Below are positions 1 through 7,629 of a stretch of 22,236 nucleotides of DNA, piece by piece. This DNA comes from Flavobacteriales bacterium UBA1112 (GTDB lineage Bacteria > Bacteroidota > Bacteroidia > Flavobacteriales_D > Sanyastnellaceae): contig DCBH01000087.1 in assembly GCA_002313415.1 (NCBI GenBank), forward strand, positions 1 through 22,236. Reading direction: 5' to 3'. Below the pieces are notes generated by a model. It was not told where the DNA came from, did not search any database, and saw nothing but the letters and a program-made list of their open reading frames with translations. The position numbers were made by a program, and so were the translations under genes. Each line of letters starts with the position of its first letter. Within the stretch, counting starts at the first letter, position 1.

Positions 1-1691
1 TGCAAATCAATGACGAAATTGAAAAGCTCCGACTTTCCGCCACATCAGCCTTGCTGAGTGGCCGCCGAGATGTCATCGTCGTGGCGAGCATCAGTTGCAT
101 CTACGGAATTGGCAACCCAGTGGAGTTTCACAAAAACGTAGTCAACTTAGAGATTGGGCAACGCATCACTCGCAATGACCTCCTTCATCGACTTGTCACG
201 AGTTTGTATAGCCGTGCTGTAAGCGATTTCAAACGAGGCAACTTCCGGGTCAAAGGAGATACCGTCGACATCCACTTGGCGTATGCAGACCACGCCGTCA
301 GGGTGGAATTTTGGGACGATGAAATCGAACGAATTTCCACCATTGATCCTGAGAGCGGGAAGGAATTGCACGTCTTCGAGCAAATAAGCATTTATCCCGC
401 CAATCTTTTTGTGACCAGCAAGGAAACCACAAATACTGCCGTGTGGGAAATCCAGCAAGACCTAGAAAAACAAAAAGGATTTTTCAACGAACAATCGAGG
501 TTTTTGGAGTCCAAGCGCTTGGACGAAAGGACCCTGTACGATCTTGAAATGATCAAGGAGATTGGATTTTGTTCGGGCATTGAGAACTACTCTCGATACT
601 TCGACCGCAGACAACCAGGTGAAAGGCCATTTTGTTTGCTCGATTACTTTGCCAAAGACTTTCTCGTGGTCATCGACGAGAGCCATGTCACCGTTCCACA
701 AATTGGAGCCATGTATGGCGGTGACCGTTCGAGAAAAGTCACCCTCGTCGATCACGGTTTTCGCCTTCCCTCCGCCTTGGACAACCGGCCCTTGACTCAT
801 GGGGAATTTGATGGCATTGTCAATCAGACCATCTATGTCAGTGCCACTCCTGCCAACTTTGAGCTGGAGCGAGCCGAGGGAGTCGTGGTCGAGCAAGTCA
901 TCCGTCCTACAGGCTTGTTGGATCCACCCATCGATGTGAGGCCTTGCGATCACCAGGTGGACGACTTGGTTGTCGAAATACGCCAAACCCTGACGAAAAA
1001 CGAGCGCGTGCTGGTCACCACATTGACAAAGCGAATGGCCGAGGAACTTACCAAATACCTCGACAGACTCAGCATCAAGTGTCGTTACATCCATTCAGAT
1101 GTCAAAACGCTCGATCGTGTCGAGATTTTGCGCGAGTTGAGGGACGGCGCCATTGATGTGCTGGTGGGCGTCAACCTTCTTCGCGAAGGTCTGGATCTCC
1201 CCGAAGTAAGTCTTGTCGCCATCATGGATGCGGATAAAGAAGGTTTCCTGAGAAGCAATCGCAGTTTGACCCAGACTGCAGGTCGCGCAGCTCGCAATGT
1301 CAATGGCCGCGTCATCATGTATGCTGACAAGGTTACAGACAGCATGTCGCAAACCATCGAGGAGACGTCGCGGCGCCGTGCCAAACAAATCGCGTACAAT
1401 GAAGCGCACGGACTTTCGCCTCAGCAAATCGAAAAGGAGAAGCGCACCCTCTTTGAACAAAGCGATGCCGTCACGAATCGACCCAAACATTACGCCGCGG
1501 AACCCAACCAAAAGCCACTGGCTGCCAACGATCCCATCGTTCAATCCATGTCTGCTTCCGATCTCGACAAACTCATCGCCAAGACCAAGCGAGATATGGC
1601 GCGTGCAGCCAAAGCCATGGAATTCATGGAAGCTGCTAGACTGCGTGACGAAATCCACGCTTTGGAAACACGGCGCACCACAGTTGGATAG
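1..1691 (+). CDS. uvrB: UvrABC excision nuclease subunit B, 5' end missing
   Basis: This is the DNA-damage-binding helicase subunit of nucleotide excision repair, which is loaded by UvrA and recruits UvrC. The reading frame is already open at base 3 with no start codon in view, and about 562 residues are present. Compared with the usual length of about 670, roughly 110 N-terminal residues (Walker A and the start of the beta-hairpin) lie upstream of the window. Visible motifs in order are LSATSALLSGRRDVIVVAS, the DESH helicase box (VVIDESHVTVPQIGAMYGG), YVSATP, QVIRPTGLLDP, LLREGLDLPEVSLVAIMDAD, the helicase VI region QTAGRAARN, and a C-terminal UVR motif around FMEAARLRDEI that contacts UvrC. 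The stop is TAG. The next gene starts 14 nt downstream on the same strand. The family assignment is certain; only the 5' end is missing. Confidence 0.98.
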   Translation, partial: QINDEIEKLRLSATSALLSGRRDVIVVASISCIYGIGNPVEFHKNVVNLEIGQRITRNDLLHRLVTSLYSRAVSDFKRGNFRVKGDTVDIHLAYADHAVRVEFWDDEIERISTIDPESGKELHVFEQISIYPANLFVTSKETTNTAVWEIQQDLEKQKGFFNEQSRFLESKRLDERTLYDLEMIKEIGFCSGIENYSRYFDRRQPGERPFCLLDYFAKDFLVVIDESHVTVPQIGAMYGGDRSRKVTLVDHGFRLPSALDNRPLTHGEFDGIVNQTIYVSATPANFELERAEGVVVEQVIRPTGLLDPPIDVRPCDHQVDDLVVEIRQTLTKNERVLVTTLTKRMAEELTKYLDRLSIKCRYIHSDVKTLDRVEILRELRDGAIDVLVGVNLLREGLDLPEVSLVAIMDADKEGFLRSNRSLTQTAGRAARNVNGRVIMYADKVTDSMSQTIEETSRRRAKQIAYNEAHGLSPQQIEKEKRTLFEQSDAVTNRPKHYAAEPNQKPLAANDPIVQSMSASDLDKLIAKTKRDMARAAKAMEFMEAARLRDEIHALETRRTTVG

Positions 1692-1705
1692 TACCTTGAG
1701 CTCTC

Positions 1706-2149
1706 ATGTCTGATGTGTGTTTTACCTCTTACTTCCGTCCGTTTGTGTTGGCGGGTCTGATTTTGGCCATATCCAGCTGCAATCATACCCCAACTGTGGT
1801 AGCATCGAATTCAAGTGAGGCTGAGCGTATACACGAAAAAGAGTGGGAAGAAGCTCCGTTTACGCTGATTTCTGCAAACGTCCTGGGCGATTCTCTGATT
1901 GCGGTTGTCAGTTACAGCGGAGGATGCAGTGAACACAAATTGAGTCTTGCTTCCCGAGGTCCAATGCTCAAGAGTCTTCCACCGAAGCAGTTGCTTCGGG
2001 TGTTGCATCAATCTCCTGGCGACCCGTGTCGCTCCATCATTCAGGATACCCTAATTTCACCTCTTACTTCATTCCGTGGCACCCCCCGGGGCACAACTGT
2101 GCTTGTGTTGGAGGGGTGGAGTGAGAACCTCTTTTACTCATATCCTTGA
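1706..2149 (+). CDS. small putative lipoprotein of unknown function
   Basis: This encodes 147 residues from an ATG. The N-terminus has a hydrophobic stretch (about residues 11-23) ending in LAISSC, a plausible lipobox with the lipidated cysteine near position 25, so I infer an envelope lipoprotein. The mature part contains the motif YSGGCSEH around residues 70-77 and a second cysteine in GDPCRS, which might pair with the first. I do not recognise the family. It lies between uvrB and the secreted protease gene with gaps of 14 and 10 nt, so it is probably cotranscribed with them, but that says little about its job. The coding call is supported by the tight packing, the clean signal sequence and the absence of a better frame. 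Confidence 0.8.
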   Translation: MSDVCFTSYFRPFVLAGLILAISSCNHTPTVVASNSSEAERIHEKEWEEAPFTLISANVLGDSLIAVVSYSGGCSEHKLSLASRGPMLKSLPPKQLLRVLHQSPGDPCRSIIQDTLISPLTSFRGTPRGTTVLVLEGWSENLFYSYP

Positions 2150-2159
2150 TCTTCAATCT

Positions 2160-4382
2160 ATGTTCCGATTTCAACATATGTGGTTGGCTTTGGCCTTGTG
2201 CAGTTTTACCATGCAAGTGTCTGCACAAATTACCCATGGTGGTGAGCCATGGTTTCACGGCGTTCGTCCCGAGGCATTGACGCTCCCTGTGCTCGATCGT
2301 GCAGCTTTACAAGCTGAGGATGCAGTTACAGATCGTTACAAAGAAGCTCCATGGCGTTTCGGCGTAGAACACGATGTGAGTTTGAACGCAGTGGAACACG
2401 GCGCATGGACCACGGAACAAGGACATCGAGTTTGGCGATTTTGCGTTTCCGCCGAAGGTGCAACCAGCATGTCCCTTCGCTTTGATGCATATCGCGTTCC
2501 CAAAGGAGGCCAAATGTTTGTCCATTCGGCAGATGGCACTGAGACAATCGGAGCCCTGGACCATCGCAACATGAAAGATTGGGGAGGACTCGCTGTTGGA
2601 TTGCTCTCGACAGACCATCTCGTGATAGAATACCGTCAGCCGATTGACTTGCAGGACATGCCTGTGTTAAGCATCGACCAAATTGTCCAGGGTTACCGTG
2701 AGTTAAGTGGTTGGCCTCATGCAGAAAGTCGTGGTCCCTTCGGCAACAGTGGTCAATGCAACATCAACGTCAACTGCCCTGAGGGAGCGACATGGGCGAC
2801 AGAAAAACGCAGCGTAGCTCTCATTGTTCAGGGCGGCTTTACAGTTTGTACGGGGAACTTACTCAACAACACCGCCAACGACGGCACTCCCTATTTTCTG
2901 ACTGCCAACCACTGTCTCGGGAATCCAGGAAATTGGGTGTATTATTTCAATCACGAATCCGCTTCTTGCAACGGAAACAATGGTCCAACCAATCAAAGCA
3001 TCAGCGGTGGCACAGTGGTATTCAACAGCGGCCAATCGGACGTGGCTTTGATTGAACTAAGCCAAACCCCTCCTGCGGCATTCAATGTGCAATATGCGGG
3101 TTGGGATGCGTCAGGCACCACGCCATCCAGTACTGTGGGCATTCACCATCCCTCAGGCGATGTCAAGAAGATTTGCTTTGACGATGACAGCCCATCTCAG
3201 CAAAATGCGGGAGGAGCAGCTGTTTGGTACATCAGCGAATGGGAACTTGGCGTCACAGAACCTGGCTCGTCGGGCTCTCCGTTGTTTGACCAGAACCACA
3301 GGGTCATTGGTCAATTGTACGGTGGCTCTGCAGCGTGTGCGGGAAGCGTAAACAATGGCCAACCAGACTGGTATGGTCGATTTGACGTCAGTTGGGGAGC
3401 AGGTCTGTCCGAATACTTGGACCCCGCGGGGACAGGTACTGAGGTATGGGATGGATATCCGGATGGCGCAGTGACCTTCACCAACGATGCGGGGGTCAAC
3501 ATCACGGGTTCGCCGGAAGGCGTTTTATGTGGTGCAGAACAAGTTTCAATTGAAGTGACCCTGACCAACACAGGAGAAAATACCCTTACGAGTTGTATGC
3601 TCGAATACAGCGTCAATGGAGGTGCGACTCAACAGCAATCTTGGGCTGGCTCGCTCGCCCAATTTGAGGTGGACGTGATCACGCTACCAACATTCACGTC
3701 ACAGGGAGGCACAAATACTGTCGAAGTGACCGTCACCACCCCCAATGGAGTCACCGATGAAAACGCCTTAAATAACACAACCTCAACAGAATTTACCTCT
3801 TACGAAGGACCGACTTACAACTTCACCTTAACGCTTGTTTTGGACGATTATGGCAGCGAAACAGCGTGGACGCTGAAGCGTTTGGGTCAAACTTTGTACG
3901 AGGGAGGTCCTTATCAGGATGGAACAAACGGAGACGTTGTCAGCACCAATTTTTGTTTGGAACAAGGCTGTTACCTGTTCCGCATCACAGACAGCTATGA
4001 TGATGGCATGTGTTGTGACTATGGAGAAGGCAGTTGGACCATAACGGACCCAAATGGCTTGGTCGTAGGCTCCGGTGGCGAATTCATCAGTTCAGAGCAA
4101 ATTCAATTTTGTGCAGACGAAACGTTGGGCCAAGGAGAGTTGGACAAGCGCCAACTGAAGGCTTTTCCAATTCCCGCATCGAGCGAGGTGCATGTGATTT
4201 GGCCTGAAGCTTCGGGACAAGCTTGCGTCTTGGATGCCATGGGTCGTCAAATTCAATGTGAATTGATTCAATCAATCCAAACCACTTGGAACACTCAAAA
4301 ATGGGCAGAGGGAACCTACATCGTTCAGTGGTGTGGGGAATCTGGTCAGACCTCAACGACTCGTATTTCTGTGGTTCGATAA
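2160..4382 (+). CDS. secreted lysyl-endopeptidase-like serine protease with T9SS C-terminal sorting domain
   Basis: This encodes 740 residues. The start is placed at the ATG that begins MFRFQHMWLALALC, because a signal peptide ending near VSA-Q (about residue 22) follows directly; a GTG 84 nt upstream would bury it inside the preceding gene. An N-terminal region (about 23-195) precedes a trypsin-fold domain (about 200-425) that resembles Achromobacter lysyl endopeptidase. The catalytic triad can be read as His251 (YFLTANHCLG), Asp294 (QSDVALIEL) and Ser371 (TEPGSSGSP). Asp403 in QPDWYGR appears to align with the Asp that gives lysine specificity, which is inferred without a computed alignment. 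A CARDB-like beta domain follows (about 450-535). Next is a cysteine-containing domain with DSYDDGMCCDYG, a type common in Bacteroidetes exoproteins. The last 70 or so residues (KAFPIPASSEVHV to TRISVVR) form a T9SS type A sorting domain. The protein is therefore probably exported by the type IX system and processed at the cell surface. Confidence 0.92.
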   Translation: MFRFQHMWLALALCSFTMQVSAQITHGGEPWFHGVRPEALTLPVLDRAALQAEDAVTDRYKEAPWRFGVEHDVSLNAVEHGAWTTEQGHRVWRFCVSAEGATSMSLRFDAYRVPKGGQMFVHSADGTETIGALDHRNMKDWGGLAVGLLSTDHLVIEYRQPIDLQDMPVLSIDQIVQGYRELSGWPHAESRGPFGNSGQCNINVNCPEGATWATEKRSVALIVQGGFTVCTGNLLNNTANDGTPYFLTANHCLGNPGNWVYYFNHESASCNGNNGPTNQSISGGTVVFNSGQSDVALIELSQTPPAAFNVQYAGWDASGTTPSSTVGIHHPSGDVKKICFDDDSPSQQNAGGAAVWYISEWELGVTEPGSSGSPLFDQNHRVIGQLYGGSAACAGSVNNGQPDWYGRFDVSWGAGLSEYLDPAGTGTEVWDGYPDGAVTFTNDAGVNITGSPEGVLCGAEQVSIEVTLTNTGENTLTSCMLEYSVNGGATQQQSWAGSLAQFEVDVITLPTFTSQGGTNTVEVTVTTPNGVTDENALNNTTSTEFTSYEGPTYNFTLTLVLDDYGSETAWTLKRLGQTLYEGGPYQDGTNGDVVSTNFCLEQGCYLFRITDSYDDGMCCDYGEGSWTITDPNGLVVGSGGEFISSEQIQFCADETLGQGELDKRQLKAFPIPASSEVHVIWPEASGQACVLDAMGRQIQCELIQSIQTTWNTQKWAEGTYIVQWCGESGQTSTTRISVVR

Positions 4383-4386
4383 ACAG

Positions 4387-5472
4387 ATGTGGTTTTCACT
4401 TCTCGGTGCCGGAATTCAATGCCTTTGGGCGGGGCTCTGGGATGGTTGGAAAGTGAGTAACAAGACCCTAACTCCTTTTGATGGCAGCATCAGCGTGGTG
4501 GTCTGCTGTCATGATGAAGAACGACAAATCGAGAATTTCGCCCGTCTTTTGGCTCCCTCTCTTCAGGCAGCTGAGGATGCGGGATGCTCCGTCGAAGTGG
4601 TGGCAGTCAACCACGGCAGTGTAGATCGCACTGGGAGAATATTGGATGCCTTGGCCCAAATCGATCAACGTTGGCGCGTGGTGCATTTCAAGCGCACCCG
4701 CGAGAGTAAAAAAGAAGCGTTAGAAGCAGGCATCTCGGTTTGCCGTGGGGAGGTCCTCGTCCTTCTTGATGCGGACTGTCAACCAATGCAATCATCCTGG
4801 CTTCTCGAGCTGACGGCAGGCGCAAAAGCAAATTGGGATATCCAGGTAGGAATCAGCTTGCCACAACCTTCACGTTCGTTCACCTTGCTTTCTCGGATGC
4901 AACGTTTGGAGGCGCGGCGATTGGCTCAGCGCGCGATAGGCGCTGTAGATGCTGGTCATCCATATCTGGCATTTGGAAGGAACCTCGCCCTCACTCGTGA
5001 CATTTGGAATCGCACAGGCGGATTTGAATCTCACGCCACCGTTCCCTCAGGGGACGATGACCTTTGGCTTCAGCAAGCAGTTCAAAAGGGAGCTCGAGTC
5101 AAAGCGACTGCGGCTCACTCGACCCAAACCTCGTCCATTTGGCCTTCAACGTGGCAAACTTGGCAAAGACAAAAATCGCGTCACTTTACAGCCAGTCCGT
5201 TTTACCCTTGGCCTCTGAAAATAAGACTCCTGACACCTGGCATGGGATGGTTGTTGCTCGCTGCCGGGGTTGTCCACAATCCCTCGGGGACATCCATCAG
5301 TCTTGCTGGGTTCTCAGTGTTGATACGCACACTTACCTTCGGAACATTCTTGCGCAGGGCGGGTTTGCCCCGACGTGAAGCATGGGAACTCCTGTTGGAA
5401 CCTGTGGTGAGTGCGTTTCGGGTTTGGGCCTGGTGCAAAGGATCAACATCTGAATCAACCTTATGGAAGTGA
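4387..5472 (+). CDS. membrane-anchored family 2 glycosyltransferase
   Basis: This encodes 361 residues. The ATG 4 nt after the protease stop is chosen over a GTG 54 nt upstream that would overlap it. An N-terminal hydrophobic segment (about 2-18) is followed by a GT-A domain that begins ISVVVCCHDEE. The nucleotide-sugar/metal DxD-like motif is LLDADC (Asp128, Asp130). The acceptor-side acidic motif is SGDDDLW (222-225), and a QxxR-type motif, RQKSRHF, lies near 262-267. A hydrophobic stretch around 280-310 suggests the protein returns to the membrane. The usual DDGSxD motif reads VNHGSVD here, which is unusual. The substrate is unknown; cell-surface polysaccharide or glycolipid synthesis is the usual role of such enzymes. 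The 3' end overlaps the sigma factor gene by 10 nt. Confidence 0.88.
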   Translation: MWFSLLGAGIQCLWAGLWDGWKVSNKTLTPFDGSISVVVCCHDEERQIENFARLLAPSLQAAEDAGCSVEVVAVNHGSVDRTGRILDALAQIDQRWRVVHFKRTRESKKEALEAGISVCRGEVLVLLDADCQPMQSSWLLELTAGAKANWDIQVGISLPQPSRSFTLLSRMQRLEARRLAQRAIGAVDAGHPYLAFGRNLALTRDIWNRTGGFESHATVPSGDDDLWLQQAVQKGARVKATAAHSTQTSSIWPSTWQTWQRQKSRHFTASPFYPWPLKIRLLTPGMGWLLLAAGVVHNPSGTSISLAGFSVLIRTLTFGTFLRRAGLPRREAWELLLEPVVSAFRVWAWCKGSTSESTLWK

Positions 5473-6071
5473 ATCCAAACCTCTCGGAAAAAGCCCAGTA
5501 CGACTACTCCCTCGTTTTGCGAGCCACCAAGGAAAAGGATCAAAAAGCATTTGCCGAGCTGATGCAGCGTTACGAAGGCGCCATCTTTCATCTGATCAAT
5601 CGCATGGTTTTCAGTGAGGACGATGCGGAAGATTTGACCATTGAAGCCTTTACGAAGGCCTTCAAACGACTGCATCAGTACACCCCTGCCTTCGCCTTTT
5701 CAACATGGCTTTTCAAAATCGCATCGAACCACACAATTGACTTCATCCGTAAAAAACGAATCAATGCGCTGTCCTTGGATCGCGGATTTACCAACGAAGA
5801 GGGGGACCGAATGGAAATCAGTGTGAAAGATGAAGGTCTGGACCCCATGGAGGCGCTCCAAAAGCAAGAGCGAATCGAACGCATGCGTGAGGTGGTAGCG
5901 CAACTCAAAGACCGTTACCGGAGATTGGTGGAGCTGCGATACTTTGAAGAGAAGAGCTACGATGAAATTTCAGACGAATTGGGACTTCCGCTCGGTACAG
6001 TCAAGGCGCAGTTGTTTCGAGCCAGAGACATGATGGCAAAGATTTTAGAGCCTTCGCGCGAAACCATTTGA
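5463..6071 (+). CDS. ECF-type RNA polymerase sigma-70 family factor
   Basis: This encodes 202 residues from an ATG that lies inside the end of the glycosyltransferase gene, a sign of translational coupling. Region 2 spans about 14-100: AFAELMQRYE, then EDAEDLTIEAFTKAFKRL, then FSTWLFKIASNHTIDFIRKK, which is the core-binding and -10 melting segment. Region 4 spans about 138-198, with the helix-turn-helix SYDEISDELGLPLGTVKAQL. Region 3 is absent and the linker is short, as in group 4 (ECF/RpoE-like) factors. No anti-sigma factor lies next to it; both neighbours are enzymes. Close relatives of this type are widespread in Bacteroidetes and may act constitutively. Its regulon cannot be read from the window. 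Confidence 0.93.
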   Translation: MEVNPNLSEKAQYDYSLVLRATKEKDQKAFAELMQRYEGAIFHLINRMVFSEDDAEDLTIEAFTKAFKRLHQYTPAFAFSTWLFKIASNHTIDFIRKKRINALSLDRGFTNEEGDRMEISVKDEGLDPMEALQKQERIERMREVVAQLKDRYRRLVELRYFEEKSYDEISDELGLPLGTVKAQLFRARDMMAKILEPSRETI

Positions 6072-6081
6072 CCAGGTCATC

Positions 6082-6723
6082 ATGACCGCGAAAGACGCTG
6101 TTCTTCCCCACTTTTCCGACCTCACGAACAAACAGCTCGACCAACTCGATGCAGTTGCCCAAACCGTGTGGGATTGGAATCAACACATCAATGTCATTTC
6201 AAGAAAAGATTCTGAGGTGATGGTTCGACACGTCCTGCACAGTTTAGGGATTGCCAAAGTCATGCGATTCAAACCCCAAAGTCATGTTCTCGATGTCGGA
6301 ACAGGGGGAGGCTTTCCCGGGCTGCCGTTGGCCGTTCTGCATCCCGAAACGACGTTTGTGCTCTGCGACAGCATCGGTAAAAAAATCAAAGTGGTCCAAG
6401 ATGCAGCTCAAGCTGCCGGACTTACAAATGTGACTGCAATCCACGCGAGAGCAGAGGATATGGAAGGGAAATATGATTTTGTGGTGAGTCGGGCTGTGAC
6501 ACGAATGGCGCGTTTTGTCGCCTGGCTAGACGGCAAAGTCAAAAAACAAGGGACACACCCGTTGCCCAATGGCATTCTCTACCTCAAAGGTGGAGACCTC
6601 AGTGACGAGTTGTCGGAAATCAGTGAACCATGGCACACCACTCCTTTAAATCTGTGGTTCAAAGACTCCTTTTTCGATGAAAAGAAAGTGGTTCACGTTG
6701 ACCTCTCGTCTTCTAGAGTTTGA
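6082..6723 (+). CDS. rsmG: 16S rRNA (guanine-527-N7)-methyltransferase RsmG (GidB)
   Basis: This encodes 213 residues, the normal length for the family. The enzyme transfers a methyl group from S-adenosylmethionine to N7 of G527 of 16S rRNA in the 530 loop. The SAM-binding motif LDVGTGGGFPG lies at 70-80. The typical N-terminal NVISRKDSEVMVRHVLHSL comes before it, and VVSRAVTRM comes later. The C-terminal segment with GILYLKGGDLSDEL is also characteristic. It starts 10 nt after the sigma factor gene and is the last gene of the first plus-strand run. Loss of this gene in other bacteria gives low-level streptomycin resistance (family knowledge). Confidence 0.96.
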   Translation: MTAKDAVLPHFSDLTNKQLDQLDAVAQTVWDWNQHINVISRKDSEVMVRHVLHSLGIAKVMRFKPQSHVLDVGTGGGFPGLPLAVLHPETTFVLCDSIGKKIKVVQDAAQAAGLTNVTAIHARAEDMEGKYDFVVSRAVTRMARFVAWLDGKVKKQGTHPLPNGILYLKGGDLSDELSEISEPWHTTPLNLWFKDSFFDEKKVVHVDLSSSRV

Positions 6724-6757
6724 GACAAAAAGAAGAGGGCTTGTGGGCCCCCTCCTT
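6722..6757 (-). terminator. possible rho-independent terminator reading leftward
   Basis: Read on the minus strand, GAGGG (6754-6750) can pair with CCCTC (6739-6735) across a 10-nt loop, with a G-T and an A-T pair extending the stem. It is followed by TTCTTTTT. A weak stem plus a T-rich tail fits the end of the response regulator transcript, about 160 nt beyond its stop codon. The stem is short and alternative pairings exist, so this is a tentative call. Confidence 0.35.
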
Positions 6758-6915
6758 AACCTGCAAGAAAATTGAAACCAACATGGCCTATGTCCATGTT
6801 ATTTGAAAGACGAAGACCTGGTTCAAGGGTTGCCTGAGTTCTGAAAAAAGTTGAGGTCCTTCATGCATCCCTTGAATCATTCTATGCCTGAAATCACAGA
6901 CACTGAATCAAAGAA
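6724..6915. other. 192-nt gene-free stretch between convergent genes
   Basis: This separates the stop of rsmG from the stop of the minus-strand response regulator. I find no open frame with coding character and no tRNA-like fold. It holds two inverted repeats (listed separately) that could end transcription coming from one or both sides. The rest, about 6801-6915, is featureless AT-richer sequence. Confidence 0.6.
6780..6800. repeat. perfect 7-bp inverted repeat AACATGG / CCATGTT
   Basis: AACATGG (6780-6786) and CCATGTT (6794-6800) are exact reverse complements around a 7-nt spacer, in the middle of the convergent intergenic region. On the minus strand the repeat is followed by a modest T-rich stretch. 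It could be part of a terminator or simply a chance palindrome. Nothing beyond the symmetry supports a protein-binding site. Confidence 0.4.
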
Positions 6916-7629
6916 TCAGGATTCAAATTTGTATCCCACACCACGGATGGAATGAAAATGCTTGGGATTTTTGGGGTCTTTTTCAAATGTTTTTCTGAAT
7001 GCCAAGATGAAGTTGTCAATCGTGCGCGTGGATGGCATGATGTCATATCCCCAAACCATTTGTAAAATGTCTTCACGACTCACCACTTCACCATCCCTTC
7101 CAATCAAAAGCTTGAGCAACATTGCCTCTCGCTTGGACAGCTTACGCGATTCACCCTTGGGTCCAGTCGCTTGAAAAGCGACAAAATCCACTTTGCCTTG
7201 GCCGATGTTTGCCTGCTTGAGTTGAGTCCAAGCATCTGAAGAAATTTGACTCGTCATGCGATCCAGCCGAAGAAGCAACTCCTCAACGAGGAAGGGCTTT
7301 CCCAAATAATCGTCAGCGCCCAGTTTCAAACCCTCGACGCGGTCGCGACCCTCATTTCGAGCAGTCAGAAACAAAATCGGCGTTTCTATGCCCTCCAGTC
7401 GCGCGGTGCGACACACTGCAAATCCATCCATTCCCGGCATCATCACATCCAAAATGGCCGCAGCAAACCTTTGATTTCTTAATGCTTCTAAAGCATCTGT
7501 ACCATTTTCAACCTCCACGACGGTGTGTCCTTCACCTCTCAGGTTCAAGGCCAACATGTGACGCAGGGAGGACGTATCCTCCGCGAGCAGTAAACGAACT
7601 GGCTTGGGGTTTGGTTGTACTTTTGACAT
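6916..7629 (-). CDS. OmpR/PhoB-type response regulator
   Basis: This encodes 237 residues starting at the ATG of MSKVQPNPKP. An in-frame extension further upstream exists but has no receiver-domain homology and would run antisense through menI, so I reject it. The receiver domain (about 11-125) shows the acidic pair Glu17/Asp18, the phosphoacceptor Asp61 (AAILDVMMPGMDGF), Thr89 (ILFLTAR) and Lys111 (GKPF). The C-terminal winged-helix DNA-binding domain (about 145-237) shows KLSKREAMLLKLL, SREDILQMVWGYD, TIDNFILAFRKTF and the ending IRGVGYKFES. No histidine kinase lies in the window, so it is an orphan here. Its start codon overlaps that of the divergent menI gene, so each promoter must lie within or beside the other gene. 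Confidence 0.95.
   Translation of the reverse strand: MSKVQPNPKPVRLLLAEDTSSLRHMLALNLRGEGHTVVEVENGTDALEALRNQRFAAAILDVMMPGMDGFAVCRTARLEGIETPILFLTARNEGRDRVEGLKLGADDYLGKPFLVEELLLRLDRMTSQISSDAWTQLKQANIGQGKVDFVAFQATGPKGESRKLSKREAMLLKLLIGRDGEVVSREDILQMVWGYDIMPSTRTIDNFILAFRKTFEKDPKNPKHFHSIRGVGYKFES
7618..7625 (+). promoter_or_regulatory. TAnnTTTG -7 box in front of menI
   Basis: TACTTTTG matches the Bacteroidetes -7 consensus exactly and ends 2 nt before the first candidate menI ATG. If it is used, transcription would start around 7630, making the transcript almost leaderless or forcing use of the internal ATG at 7646/7649. I see no well-spaced TTG for a -33 element, so the call rests on the -7 match and position alone. 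Confidence 0.4.

Noticed and set aside
462..1094. 210-residue open frame on the minus strand inside uvrB
   Set aside because: It is entirely antisense to strongly conserved UvrB motifs and its translation shows no recognisable domain.
2076..2159. Upstream GTG start for the secreted protease
   Set aside because: It lies inside the preceding lipoprotein gene and would put 28 residues in front of a clear signal peptide.
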